Source: a virus. From it: a stretch of DNA of 64,000 bases. The translations under genes and the position numbers were made by a program. Shown here one piece after another: positions 48,346-56,934 of this stretch (positions within the stretch are counted from its first letter, which is position 1; every line of letters starts with the position of its first letter). Location: the IMG/VR virus record IMGVR_UViG_3300050120_000152, positions 124,001 through 188,000 of that record. The stretch is one strand, 5' to 3'. The notes under the pieces are model-generated. The model saw only the letters and a list, made by a program, of their open reading frames with translations, was not told the DNA's origin and ran no database searches.

Positions 48346-49098
48346 ATGTTTTCACCTGTCCAAAACATTCTCTCTGTCGGCAAGGACGCAAAAACCATCA
48401 AAGGAACTAAAAAGGGTGTTATGACAGGCATTCTGTATCTTGCGCCACACCTTTTGTCTGGTTATCAAGTATGCCCGAAAGCTAGTGAAGGTTGCAAGCT
48501 GGCCTGTCTGTATACGGCTGGGCGTGGCGTATATAGCCGTACTCAAAACGGTCGGATCAATAAGACCAAATGGTTTTTTGAGGATCGTGAATCATTCATG
48601 GAAACGTTGGTCAATAACATGGAAGCCTTGATCCGCAAGGCTAACCGCGAAAATATGATCCCTGCTGCGCGATTGAATGGCACCAGTGATATTGCATGGG
48701 AAAAGATTGCTTGTGTGAAGAATGGCATCAAATATGCATCTATCATGGAGGCATATCCCGAAGTCCGCTTTTATGATTATTCTAAAGTGCTTGGTCGTTC
48801 TAAGGCTTTGAAACTCAAGAATTATCATTTGACGTTTTCGTTGTCTGAATCGAATGACAATGATGCTCAAAAAGCTCTTGCACAAGGCTATAACCTTGCA
48901 GTAGTATTACGTCTTGGCAGAACTGAAAAGAAACCTAAAAGGTGGTCAGGTTATCCTGTCGTGAATGGGGATGAAACTGATGTACGGTTCCTTGATCCAA
49001 AACATGGTCATATCATTGCACTGTTTCCGAAAGGTCGTGGTCGAAAGGATACCAGTGGTTTTGTCCGTGAAGTTAACTCAACCCTAAAGGCAGCATAA
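48346..49098 (+). CDS. Phage gp88-like protein
   Basis: 250 aa. LSVGKDAKTIKGTKKGVMTGILYLAP...GYQVCPKASEGCKLACLYTAGRG is the N-terminal signature of a family named after mycobacteriophage gene product 88; the CPxxxxGCxxxC Cys set may bind metal. Function not established. Promoter TTGACA/TATAAT at 48283-48310. Confidence 0.85.
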   Translation: MFSPVQNILSVGKDAKTIKGTKKGVMTGILYLAPHLLSGYQVCPKASEGCKLACLYTAGRGVYSRTQNGRINKTKWFFEDRESFMETLVNNMEALIRKANRENMIPAARLNGTSDIAWEKIACVKNGIKYASIMEAYPEVRFYDYSKVLGRSKALKLKNYHLTFSLSESNDNDAQKALAQGYNLAVVLRLGRTEKKPKRWSGYPVVNGDETDVRFLDPKHGHIIALFPKGRGRKDTSGFVREVNSTLKAA

Positions 49099-49100
49099 TC

Positions 49101-49352
49101 ATGGCTCATAATTTTCGTTATACAGTGCGGCATGAATTTAGCTATGGAGAGGAACAGTATATCTTCGATTCCCCCATTTTGTTGTTAAGGTATTATGATG
49201 ACTTGGAACAGCAATTGGCACTGGCGAAAGTTCTAGGCATCAATTATGAACCAAATCGCGGGGAATACTTGATTATCGAACTGCAACCTAACATTGTGGA
49301 AAAAGTATTGACATTGGATGAAGTCAATACTATTCTTGATGCTGGTCAATAA
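49101..49352 (+). CDS. Hypothetical protein
   Basis: 83 aa, 2 nt after the gp88-like gene. No domain recognised. Confidence 0.7.
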   Translation: MAHNFRYTVRHEFSYGEEQYIFDSPILLLRYYDDLEQQLALAKVLGINYEPNRGEYLIIELQPNIVEKVLTLDEVNTILDAGQ

Positions 49353-49388
49353 TTTTAACAATCACTAAAACTAAGGAAAAACTATATC

Positions 49389-49676
49389 ATGGCAATCAAA
49401 GCAGTTACTCGTTACCAATCCGAAGATGGAAAGCTTCATGATGATATTGTGGAAGCTCGCTCGTATGATTCCGTTCAACGCGCTTTGACAGGCGTAAAAG
49501 CAGCCATTCTGACCGCATCACCGAATCATATGCTGGGCAATCTCCCGCTTGATCTGGTGAACAATCCGAAGCATGCTGAACTGCTGCGTGATGCTCTGAA
49601 TGCTGTACTGAATAGTCACCGCCACTATGGCAAACTGCGTAAGAATAAGCCTGCGCAGACTGCTACAAAAGTCTGA
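49389..49676 (+). CDS. Hypothetical protein
   Basis: 95 aa with AAGGAAAAAC before ATG. Helical, basic C-terminus. Confidence 0.72.
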   Translation: MAIKAVTRYQSEDGKLHDDIVEARSYDSVQRALTGVKAAILTASPNHMLGNLPLDLVNNPKHAELLRDALNAVLNSHRHYGKLRKNKPAQTATKV

Positions 49677-49739
49677 AATACTGCTTGACAAGCATTAATT
49701 GTTGGAATAAACTTTAAATATCATCATAAAGGCAATCAA

Positions 49740-50333
49740 ATGCACGATTCCACAAATTCTGATTCTATCACCGACTATGCTTCCAATTCGGTAGCAGCTA
49801 CACTTATTTCATCCAAAAATCAAATCCGTCGAATGTATCCCACGGTTTTGCTGGATGAGCATCCTGATGCTATTCTGCCGATCATTTTGGATCGCACCGT
49901 ACATAGCATGATTCATCTGGATCAGAAATTTGATATGAATTCGATTTTCGATCAAGATCATTTCAACAAGATGAAAGCTGAAGCATTTATCCATCTGGCA
50001 TGGCTTAATACGCCGGATAATACGCCATATCCAGAATCATTGAAATACTCCTCCACCAGTGTTTCATCTGATGAAGATGATGAAACCGTTGTAGTAGTTC
50101 CCAAGGTGGCTCCAGCAGCAAAAGTCACAACCGTTGCCGATGTTGCCAAAAATCGCATAATCAGCAAAAATTCAAAGTTCCAAAAAGCATTGCTTATCTA
50201 TACAGAAGATCAGGCCAGCCATGCCAATCGTGCAGCAACATTGCGCCGCATGATTACAGAACTGGAGATGAATCCAAGTACAGCAAATGTGTACTATAGT
50301 AAGTTCAAGAATCCAGTATCACTCCAGAAGTAA
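49740..50333 (+). CDS. Hypothetical protein
   Basis: 197 aa. Helical N-terminal half, acidic Ser/Thr linker (SSTSVSSDEDDETVV) near residue 105 and a basic helical end. Own promoter near 49684. Confidence 0.72.
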   Translation: MHDSTNSDSITDYASNSVAATLISSKNQIRRMYPTVLLDEHPDAILPIILDRTVHSMIHLDQKFDMNSIFDQDHFNKMKAEAFIHLAWLNTPDNTPYPESLKYSSTSVSSDEDDETVVVVPKVAPAAKVTTVADVAKNRIISKNSKFQKALLIYTEDQASHANRAATLRRMITELEMNPSTANVYYSKFKNPVSLQK

Positions 50334-50482
50334 AGCTGAAGATAGGCTGAATCAAGTTAAGATTAACTGCACCATCCGAAAATAAGTCTTGCAATTCGTA
50401 ACAAAGCGTGTAGAATGTAAAACACTGGAACGATCCAGTATCACCTAACCCAACACCAACTCACAACAAAGGAAATACGATC

Positions 50483-50767
50483 ATGGCAAAGCGCGAACCT
50501 GCGGTAACTTTCAAGGGCACGATGGCCGAACTGACCAGCAAGCTCACCCTCAACGGCAAGAAGCTCTCCCAGCCGTTTCTCTCCCAGCTTGTCACCTACG
50601 GCTTGTCGGCGTCTGTCGTTGCCAAGCAGCCCAACTCGGTTGGCAAGGGCAAGCCGACCAATATCGTGGAAGTCACCAGCGGCAAGGGTCACATCTTCGC
50701 TGAAATCGTGGCGGATGCGGCGGCTGAGCATGTCGATGCTTCTGCTTCGACCGAAGTGACCGCGTAA
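50483..50767 (+). CDS. Hypothetical Lys/Ala-rich protein
   Basis: 94 aa, clearly higher in G+C than the genes before it. FKGTMAELTSKLTLNGKKLSQPFLSQLVTYGLSASV could form a helical bundle. Single-gene unit with its own terminator. Confidence 0.75.
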   Translation: MAKREPAVTFKGTMAELTSKLTLNGKKLSQPFLSQLVTYGLSASVVAKQPNSVGKGKPTNIVEVTSGKGHIFAEIVADAAAEHVDASASTEVTA

Positions 50768-50790
50768 TACATCTGCTGCAAGAATATCAG

Positions 50791-50823
50791 AAAGCCCTAG
50801 CCATAGTCTAGGGCTTTCTTTTT
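50791..50823 (+). terminator. Rho-independent terminator
   Basis: AAAGCCCTAG-CCATAGT-CTAGGGCTTT plus T run. Confidence 0.92.
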
Positions 50824-50851
50824 GATAAATATATTTCAACGGAGATAGTCT

Positions 50852-51046
50852 ATGTGCCTTGTACGCCTTGATAACCATGTTGAAAGTGTGAACCAGATTA
50901 TTGCAGGGTTGGAAGCGGGAACCCGAACTCTAACCAGTCTGCAAGTCGCTATGCTGCTGCGTGAGCTTGACGAAGCGTTACAGGCATGTCAGGGTAGCCC
51001 TATCCTTACGCATGCGTTAGGACTTAATCCAAGCATGGTAAGCTAA
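50852..51046 (+). CDS. Hypothetical small protein
   Basis: 64 aa; GGAGATAGTCT before ATG. The C-terminal ILTHALGLNP is encoded by the 3'-end tag element, so the element has inserted in, or become part of, this gene. Confidence 0.65.
   Translation: MCLVRLDNHVESVNQIIAGLEAGTRTLTSLQVAMLLRELDEALQACQGSPILTHALGLNPSMVS
51002..51028 (+). repeat. 3'-end tag element, copy 5
   Basis: TCCTTACGCATGCGTTAGGA hairpin (one mismatch) within the end of the 50852 gene. Confidence 0.75.
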
Positions 51047-51132
51047 CCATAAAGAATATGCATCATTCTGTTACTTTGCTTATTGCAAAGATTTCCTAAA
51101 AGGAATATAATGATTGCACTAGAGGATTCACC

Positions 51133-51420
51133 ATGATTAACCTACTTGTCAAACATGATACTGCCCACAAAGTATGGCACAAGCTCAGTGTAGGCTTTCC
51201 TGACCGTGCTGCATTACCTGATAACATGGAAGGTCTAGCAGGATCATGCTGGCAGTTTGCCATGCAATACGCTATTGACCATCAAATGAACCGTGACCTC
51301 ATTGCATTCCGTATCGTTGACAAGAATGATTCTGTCATCTATGAATACGTTTCAAATGCAACCATGAATGCCGACACTACTGGCATCAAAACCTATCAGC
51401 GTTTCTTAACATCTGTTTAA
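51133..51420 (+). CDS. Hypothetical protein
   Basis: 95 aa, starts MINLLVKHDTAHKVWHKL. No domain recognised. Confidence 0.7.
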   Translation: MINLLVKHDTAHKVWHKLSVGFPDRAALPDNMEGLAGSCWQFAMQYAIDHQMNRDLIAFRIVDKNDSVIYEYVSNATMNADTTGIKTYQRFLTSV

Positions 51421-51488
51421 CCTTCCCTTAACAATTCGTAAGGTCACCAGTCCCAACACCATACCATGAAAATCTTTGTTGTCAACAC

Positions 51489-51537
51489 TTGACAATCCAT
51501 TATATATAATGTAAAATAGGGTTGTGGATGGGAAGCA
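51489..51537 (+). promoter_or_regulatory. Repeated TAAAAT-GTGGATGGGAAG element
   Basis: TTGACA, 17 nt, TAAAAT, then AGGGTTGTGGATGGGAAGCA. The most complete forward copy: a promoter plus a leader that can fold as GTGGAT...ATCCAC. Confidence 0.75.
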
Positions 51538-51633
51538 ATCCACTCCATGATGAAAAAGAAATTTGAAAATAATGCTTGACGCTATCCCTGTAATCGCTTA
51601 TAATACTTCCACACCAACCAACGGAGCAAAACA

Positions 51634-52362
51634 ATGCTTGTCAAGATCACAAACAATGGCGAATCCTTCCTTTGCAGCCCGCGTCAGGCTGGCGTGCTGG
51701 AATTGCTGCTTGATAGTAATGCAGGTGGGTTTGCATCGGTCAAGGGCTATGTATCCAGTGAAACGGGCGAAGTGGCAGATTATACCTTCATCAGCCGTTT
51801 CAGCGTAGGCAACATGTATGAGCGTGCTATGGCAGCTCTGGAAACCTTCACAGTGGCTGATATTATCGACAGCATTCGTGACAATCTGAAAGTCAAGGCT
51901 CTGACCACGGATGAACTTTACGAAGCGTTCGATGCTCGCCGTGCGGCTGAAATTGCCAGCAAGGTGCAAACCCTTGAAGGTGACCGCAGTGATGCACGTC
52001 GCCAGTCGCATGATCGTAATTATCATGTGTTGGATCATGGCGTGAAGGTTCATTACGTCACGGAAAAGGTTGACAAGCTGACTTATCCAGTGCTGGAATC
52101 CTATGGCAATGAACGTCTGCCAGTGGTCAAAAGCATCATGTTGAACATTTTGGAAGTGAAAAAGACCGTGACCACGGCAGGCACGTACAAAACCGTGAAC
52201 AGTGGTGTTCCTGTCATCATCGGCAATGCTTTGAACAAGCTGCTGCCGAAAACGGCCAAAATGAAAGTGTTGTCGTTCAAGGATGACAATTTCGATTCTC
52301 TGGCTCTGGCTGGCGTCCAGTACATCCCCGAAGATTTCAAGGGCTTGTATAGCGCAAGCTGA
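51634..52362 (+). CDS. Hypothetical protein, 242 aa
   Basis: Promoter TTGACG/TATAAT (51576-51603) and CGGAGCAAAACA before ATG support this strand over the equally long frame opposite. N-terminal beta-rich part, central charged helix (RSDARRQSHDRNYH), no family recognised. Terminator follows. Confidence 0.78.
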   Translation: MLVKITNNGESFLCSPRQAGVLELLLDSNAGGFASVKGYVSSETGEVADYTFISRFSVGNMYERAMAALETFTVADIIDSIRDNLKVKALTTDELYEAFDARRAAEIASKVQTLEGDRSDARRQSHDRNYHVLDHGVKVHYVTEKVDKLTYPVLESYGNERLPVVKSIMLNILEVKKTVTTAGTYKTVNSGVPVIIGNALNKLLPKTAKMKVLSFKDDNFDSLALAGVQYIPEDFKGLYSAS

Positions 52363-52375
52363 ACCTGAAAAATAA

Positions 52376-52407
52376 TCCCCATAGGCTAACACTTATGGGG
52401 ATTTTTC
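52376..52407 (+). terminator. Rho-independent terminator
   Basis: CCCCATA...TATGGGG followed by ATTTTTC. Confidence 0.88.
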
Positions 52408-52461
52408 TGCTATTGGGAACATGTACCTGCGATGAAATTCCGTTCAAGCCTTATCTAATCA

Positions 52462-52540
52462 ATGGGCAGGGAAACCTGCCCATTCAGCTTACGTTCATAA
52501 TGCATATGGTAAAATAGGGTCGTGGATGGGAAGCATTGCC
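52462..52540 (+). promoter_or_regulatory. Repeated element with hairpin prefix
   Basis: A GGGCAGG-GAAA-CCTGCCC hairpin, then CAGCTTACGTTCATAATG and TAAAATAGGG-GTGGATGGGAAG. The same block, with a different hairpin, occurs at 61128-61206. Confidence 0.75.
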
Positions 52541-52627
52541 ACGATAAAGTATGTCATGAGATACCTTAAAATGATGCTTGACAATGATTCTAATAATGAT
52601 ACTTTTCTTTATAAGAAAAGACTTGTA

Positions 52628-52879
52628 ATGGATAATTCATTACAGTATGATACTGGCATATCCTACTGGAATATCACGATGAACAGTTCGCATGCTACCA
52701 TCAAGATTCGCATTGGCAACAATGTAATGTTGGATTATAATCCTACCTTCTGCCGTTGGTATCATAGCGACGATGGCTTGACATGGTGGGCATTGCCGAT
52801 CAAGATCAAGCGTGTTGAAACGGCTATTGCATACGTAGCGAATCATTATTATATACTGGCCGAAAACCTGTACAAGTAA
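52628..52879 (+). CDS. Hypothetical protein
   Basis: 83 aa from MDNSLQYDTG. I prefer this start over an in-frame Met at 52526 because a promoter (TTGACA at 52578) lies between them. Beta-rich, Trp-containing. Confidence 0.65.
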   Translation: MDNSLQYDTGISYWNITMNSSHATIKIRIGNNVMLDYNPTFCRWYHSDDGLTWWALPIKIKRVETAIAYVANHYYILAENLYK

Positions 52880-52938
52880 TGCTTGACAGCCTGCCATAGT
52901 TCTATTAGAATACTTGCATCAACCAAGGGAACGTCAGC

Positions 52939-53034
52939 ATGAACATCAACCATCGCGACAATACCATCATCATCATTTTCGCCCTGCTGGTGCTGGCTGG
53001 CATCTATTTTGAAACCTATCGCTGGTTCAATTGA
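52939..53034 (+). CDS. 31-aa membrane peptide
   Basis: MNINHRDNT then one hydrophobic helix and a basic-aromatic tail. Promoter TTGACA/TAGAAT at 52882 and AAGGGAACGTCAGC support translation. Confidence 0.65.
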   Translation: MNINHRDNTIIIIFALLVLAGIYFETYRWFN

Positions 53035-53106
53035 TACTGCTTGACTTTCATGCGAGCTATGTTACAATACTCCCATCATGAAACCCAACGTCGAGATTGA
53101 CTGAAT

Positions 53107-53337
53107 ATGTTAATATCAATCGAATCATTTGATATGGTTTCCGCGTTGTATACCGTGAACATTTTCGGTAATCTTTATTATCTTGGGTTTGCCAAGTATG
53201 ACGAGAATGATGTAGAGATTTATGATTATGCCGCTATAAAGTATCAGCCTGATATTAGCAGGGCTATTAGTAGTCAAGCTGAAAACCTTCATGAACAATT
53301 GGATCAAAACAAAAAAGAAATATTGCTTGACTGTTGA
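53107..53337 (+). CDS. Hypothetical protein
   Basis: 76 aa; promoter TTGACT/TACAAT at 53041. No domain recognised. Confidence 0.68.
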   Translation: MLISIESFDMVSALYTVNIFGNLYYLGFAKYDENDVEIYDYAAIKYQPDISRAISSQAENLHEQLDQNKKEILLDC

Positions 53338-53361
53338 ACCGATCATCGTTATAATACTCCC

Positions 53362-53484
53362 ATGAAAACGAAAATCAACAATCCGGTAGCGAAGCATTCT
53401 GGCAAATTCAACAAGCCTGCGGTTCATCGTGATCGCAAGAATGATTATCGTCGCCGCGAAAAACATTCAAATAGGGTTGCATAA
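53362..53484 (+). CDS. 40-aa very basic peptide (leaderless)
   Basis: MKTKINNPVAKHSGKFNK..., about 40% Lys/Arg/His, probably nucleic-acid binding. The -10 box TATAAT is followed by only 8 nt before ATG, so the mRNA likely lacks a leader. Overlaps 53484. Confidence 0.65.
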   Translation: MKTKINNPVAKHSGKFNKPAVHRDRKNDYRRREKHSNRVA

Positions 53485-53684
53485 TGATTCATAATTCCCG
53501 CAAGTTGCTCAAGAATGAATTACTGAAAAACTATATCAGCATGGTTTCCTATGATCGCGGCCATAGTGCTGGTGAACAGGAAGTAGAAAGTATTGCTAAT
53601 GAAATGGCATATGATCTGCAAAAGGTCGATGATTATATCACAGGTCTGGAACAGCAGTGCTTTCGGTTTCATTGTGCTGGCTGA
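53484..53684 (+). CDS. Hypothetical protein
   Basis: 66 aa, coupled to the basic peptide (TAATG). About 300 nt without an ORF follow (53685-53993), in which I see nothing definite. Confidence 0.65.
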   Translation: MIHNSRKLLKNELLKNYISMVSYDRGHSAGEQEVESIANEMAYDLQKVDDYITGLEQQCFRFHCAG

Positions 53685-53993
53685 TAATACGGTGAAGAAA
53701 GCTCGAATTTAGCCTTGACAGCTATGGTTTCAAAGAGTAATCTGTAATCTGTTTCGTGAAGTATGATTGTTAAGGATTGGATTAAAAGAGCTACAGAACA
53801 GCCTGCGGGTGTAGCCAACCAATTATGGGCATGAATAGGAATACGGCTATGTAACACTGTCACCCTTGCTATGGGAAGCATTTACTTATAGACTGATAAA
53901 ATTAGAATGCGGTACGTCTGGGCTGTAATCAGACGAAAATCCTCCCGCCAGCTAGGATAAGCCCTTAGCTGGCTCAATTTCAGGAACGCCATC

Positions 53994-54218
53994 ATGATCA
54001 ATCGTCACGAGCAGCAAGGTTATACCATTCTGGAACTGGGCTGGCTGCTTTATGCGGCTTGCTGGATCGTCGGCATCATCGGATGGATTGCCAACATCGT
54101 GGCTTTGTGCCATATGACAATGCCTGTTGACCTCGGTCATGCCAGCATTCTGTTCATTTTGCGCATCATCGGCATTCCAGTCGCACCATTGGGTGCAGTG
54201 TTGGGATTGTTTTTCTAA
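53994..54218 (+). CDS. Membrane protein
   Basis: 74 aa with two long hydrophobic helices (about residues 13-35 and 48-73). Unknown role. Confidence 0.7.
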   Translation: MINRHEQQGYTILELGWLLYAACWIVGIIGWIANIVALCHMTMPVDLGHASILFILRIIGIPVAPLGAVLGLFF

Positions 54219-54282
54219 AAATCCCTTGCAATATGATGCCATTCTGATATAATACCCTTATCAACCACGATAGGGGATTATC

Positions 54283-54501
54283 ATGCGCTACACTCTTCAC
54301 GATGCAAACGGTAACAAGCTGGGTGAATCTGAGACTGCGCAAGGCATCGGCAATATTGCCACACATGGCACGTTTTCATTTGATTCAAATCCGAACCGTT
54401 TTTATCCGTTCACAGTCTATGAACAGGAAAATGGTCATATTGTTGGTCACAATTATGAGTGTGAAACTCATATGACAGAAGCATTGCGTAAGCTAAAATA
54501 A
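54283..54501 (+). CDS. Hypothetical protein
   Basis: 72 aa; promoter TTGCAA/TATAAT at 54225. Beta-rich. Confidence 0.7.
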   Translation: MRYTLHDANGNKLGESETAQGIGNIATHGTFSFDSNPNRFYPFTVYEQENGHIVGHNYECETHMTEALRKLK

Positions 54502-54563
54502 AGCTTGCACTACCAGACAATTCTGTTATAATACTCTCACACCAAATGAAACGGAGTAAAATC

Positions 54564-54830
54564 ATGGCAACTGCAACTCCCACTCCCACCACTGTCCGTC
54601 CACTGTTCACCATCGCTGCGGAGATTCGCAAGGATTGGGGCGCAAAGGTCAGTCCACATGCAAAGCCTTATTTGGATGCTATGGATTCTCTGAACAGAAT
54701 CGGAGACAACTATTATTGTGATACTGGTGTAAGTGTTGTCCTATATTTTCTCGGCAATGCGCAAGGTTGGAGGGGAGAATCTGCCAAGCGTATCAAGGCC
54801 GAACTCAGGGCAATGGCTGACATCAAGTAA
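54564..54830 (+). CDS. Hypothetical protein
   Basis: 88 aa from MATATPTPTTV, with CGGAGTAAAATC upstream. WGAKVSPHAKPYLDAMDSL...YYCDTGVSVVLYFLGNAQGW: helical; conserved-looking but unnamed. Own promoter and terminator. Confidence 0.75.
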   Translation: MATATPTPTTVRPLFTIAAEIRKDWGAKVSPHAKPYLDAMDSLNRIGDNYYCDTGVSVVLYFLGNAQGWRGESAKRIKAELRAMADIK

Positions 54831-54864
54831 CAATTTCAGAAAGGTTGTCTCTTGGAACAGGCGT

Positions 54865-54898
54865 AAAAGCCAGCCGACAAGGTGGCTTTTCCTTTTTG
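54865..54898 (+). terminator. Rho-independent terminator
   Basis: AAAAGCCA...TGGCTTTT with T-rich tail. Confidence 0.85.
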
Positions 54899-54910
54899 GA
54901 TATTACTGTG

Positions 54911-54957
54911 CTTCCCATCCACAACCCTATTTTACATTACATATAATGGATTGTCAA
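54911..54957 (-). promoter_or_regulatory. Repeated element, leftward copy
   Basis: On the - strand: TTGACA, 17 nt, TAAAAT, AGGGTTGTGGATGGGAAGCA. It would drive transcription leftward, antisense to the gene at 54564. Confidence 0.75.
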
Positions 54958-55063
54958 TAGATATTTTATAAAATAATTGGTGTAATTTACTAAAATATGG
55001 TACTTTGCTATTGCAAAGATGGGCTAAAGCTATTATAATACTTTCATCCCATCGGAGATAGTC

Positions 55064-55402
55064 ATGGCTAAGCGTGTCGATTCCGTTACGATCAATGGCA
55101 AGGTTCATACCAAGGCCAGCATTCGTGCCATGCTTGAGTGCAACGATCAGTGGCTATATCGTGCCATTGTGGCTATCAATGCTTCACAGACTGCCAATGA
55201 GCTTGCTCATGGTGGAACCATCGAAGATAATGGTATTGGCTTCAATGGGGCAGACGGATACATTCTTATGAGCTTTGCGGCACAGTTGAATCGTTGCGGC
55301 CATCTTTCACCAAAGCAGACTATCATTGCTAGAAAAAAGATGGTAAAGTATGCATCACAGTTACTTACCATTGCCCGCGAAAAGGAATCGAAAATCCAAT
55401 GA
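55064..55402 (+). CDS. Conserved phage protein
   Basis: 112 aa. DQWLYRAIVAINASQT...NGIGFNGADGYILMSFAAQL...LSPKQTIIARKKMVKYASQL is a pattern I recall from many phage and plasmid hypothetical proteins. GGAGATAGTC before ATG. Function unknown. Confidence 0.85.
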   Translation: MAKRVDSVTINGKVHTKASIRAMLECNDQWLYRAIVAINASQTANELAHGGTIEDNGIGFNGADGYILMSFAAQLNRCGHLSPKQTIIARKKMVKYASQLLTIAREKESKIQ

Positions 55403-55644
55403 AACAGCTAGTACTAAATACAGATCAAGGTGTTTTTACTTTTCATACGCATAATAGTGGTGCTTGCACGTTGCATGTCTATCCTGCACTTCAAGCAGAT
55501 GGCGATGATAATGGATTCAGGGCAGCTATGGATGGCGTTGAAAGTTTGTTACTTGCCATGTATTCCGCTGGCATCAATCTGAATACGCCTGAAATAGCTG
55601 AAGCAATCGACACGGCAATTTCCGCCATCGAAAATAATTACTGA
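55399..55644 (+). CDS. Hypothetical protein
   Basis: 81 aa, coupled to 55064 by ATGA overlap. No domain recognised. Confidence 0.7.
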   Translation: MKQLVLNTDQGVFTFHTHNSGACTLHVYPALQADGDDNGFRAAMDGVESLLLAMYSAGINLNTPEIAEAIDTAISAIENNY

Positions 55645-55707
55645 AATGGTTGACAGCGCAATTCTATTGCATTAGAATAATCATACAGCAATCAAACAGG
55701 ATTCATT

Positions 55708-55974
55708 GTGAATACTCTCCCGTCTCTGAAAGCTTTTCAACTTGCCATGATATTCAACCGTTTTGTTATTGACGGTGACACTTATCCGACTGATGCCGAG
55801 TATATCAATGACGAGGATGGTGAACGCATCGTGGTCAGCAATGATTCCGATGAACTGACCTTTATCAAGATCGTTTCCAAGGATGACAGCAATGTATTTG
55901 TGGTCAGCAATGGTTCCGATGACTATACCGTTCAGTTTTTGAGTAGTCAGGCAATCAATCCATTTTCGGAGTAA
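55708..55974 (+). CDS. Hypothetical protein (GTG start)
   Basis: 88 aa starting at GTG with CAGGATTCATT upstream; promoter TTGACA/TAGAAT at 55650. Acidic, with two copies of VVSN-(D/G)-S-D. Confidence 0.7.
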   Translation: MNTLPSLKAFQLAMIFNRFVIDGDTYPTDAEYINDEDGERIVVSNDSDELTFIKIVSKDDSNVFVVSNGSDDYTVQFLSSQAINPFSE

Positions 55975-55977
55975 GTT

Positions 55978-56136
55978 ATGCCATCGTCCAATGTTGCTAT
56001 TTTCATTCTGCTTTCCACCATCCTTTTCGGCGGTTTGTTCCTTGTATGGCAAAAAAGTGATTGGCTGAATTTCGTCATCAAGGCTGGACTTTTCGGCATG
56101 ATGGTGTATGGTATCGTCATTTTGATTACCAAGTAA
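55978..56136 (+). CDS. Small membrane protein
   Basis: 52 aa, two hydrophobic helices (about 5-23 and 31-51). Between genes 55708 and 56138 with 1-4 nt gaps. Confidence 0.7.
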   Translation: MPSSNVAIFILLSTILFGGLFLVWQKSDWLNFVIKAGLFGMMVYGIVILITK

Positions 56137-56137
56137 T

Positions 56138-56407
56138 ATGAAACTGTTATTTTGTAATGTCTGTCACGATGTTGTCAAATTGACTTTTGATGGCAGATAT
56201 TGTGCATGTAAAAAATCATGGGGGAAATATCTCCCTGATGGATTATACGCTCAAATCAGTGGAGAAGCTATTCCCATAGGGTTTGCCAATAATACGTTAC
56301 TGGAAGCCTTGTGCAAGCGTCCACAAGCTGGTGATGGATCACGGTTCACGGCCTTTGTCATTCCTCATGTTTGCCCTACTATCGAAACGGTTGAACATAA
56401 AAACTAA
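56138..56407 (+). CDS. Conserved phage zinc-ribbon protein
   Basis: 89 aa. LFCNVCHDVVKL...YCACKKSWG is a zinc ribbon; AIPIGFANNTLLEAL and FTAFVIPHVCPT complete a pattern I recall from phage hypothetical proteins. Confidence 0.8.
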   Translation: MKLLFCNVCHDVVKLTFDGRYCACKKSWGKYLPDGLYAQISGEAIPIGFANNTLLEALCKRPQAGDGSRFTAFVIPHVCPTIETVEHKN

Positions 56408-56415
56408 AATAATAG

Positions 56416-56443
56416 TTGACACCCTGAAACATTCTGTTATAAT
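56416..56443 (+). promoter_or_regulatory. Sigma70-like promoter
   Basis: TTGACA, 16 nt, TATAAT; then CTCACACCAACCAACAAGGG as leader with ribosome-binding site. Confidence 0.85.
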
Positions 56444-56473
56444 TACCTCACACCAACCAACAAGGGCAACATC

Positions 56474-56716
56474 ATGAGCAAGTTCGCAGCTTCCATCGTC
56501 AAGGGTACTGGTTTCGTGCTGAATCGTGATGAAGGTCAGCCGTTCTATACGATTTCCAAGACTGGCGCACTGGAAGGAAAGCAGTCGCCGAACATGGGTT
56601 TCGTGTACAAGAATGCCGAGACTGGCGAGTATTCCGTTCATCTGGGTCTGAAGCGTACCGTGGTCGCGGATTTCAACGCTGTCAAAGGTTTCGTCAAGGA
56701 ATCGCTGGCCGCGTAA
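56474..56716 (+). CDS. Hypothetical protein
   Basis: 80 aa, GC-rich, basic; QSPNMGFVYKNAETGEYSVHLG suggests a beta-sheet protein. Unknown. Confidence 0.75.
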   Translation: MSKFAASIVKGTGFVLNRDEGQPFYTISKTGALEGKQSPNMGFVYKNAETGEYSVHLGLKRTVVADFNAVKGFVKESLAA

Positions 56717-56720
56717 CGCT

Positions 56721-56757
56721 TGACAGCGTTGCGAGCATTGTATTAGAATGCTCGCAA
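56721..56757 (+). promoter_or_regulatory. Promoter embedded in an 11-bp palindrome
   Basis: TTGACA is followed by TTGCGAGCATT-GTATTAG-AATGCTCGCAA. The inverted repeat surrounds the -10 region (TATTAGAAT) and could be an operator or a terminator-like hairpin of the gene upstream. Confidence 0.65.
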
Positions 56758-56775
56758 CAAAGAGTTTTGATTGGG

Positions 56776-56890
56776 TTTGTACGCAGATGGCATAGCGGCT
56801 GTACAGTAAGGCCAGTGTGGCAACATTGTTGCCGATTATTATCGAGTTGATCGGTTCTAATCTTCGTGGGTTCGAATCCCTCCCTGCCCA
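56776..56890 (+). tRNA. tRNA-like transcript with inserts
   Basis: A good T arm (GTGGG-TTCGAAT-CCCTC) is followed by CCTGCCCA; GATTA/TAATC could be the anticodon stem around a 19-nt loop, and GGCAAC-ATT-GTTGCC is a further hairpin. The 5' acceptor match (GGGT near 56775) is poor. Probably a tRNA with insertions, unresolved. Confidence 0.35.
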
Positions 56891-56934
56891 TTCAAAATGC
56901 TTGACATGCACCATTCAAGTTGTATAATAATCAC

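Noticed and set aside
51598-52392. 264-codon open frame on the - strand
   Set aside because: It mirrors the + strand gene at 51634, which has a promoter, ribosome-binding site and terminator in the right places; neighbours are all + strand.
56339-56914. 191-codon - strand frame
   Set aside because: It runs opposite two promoters and two well-supported + strand genes; it contains the reverse of a tRNA T arm.
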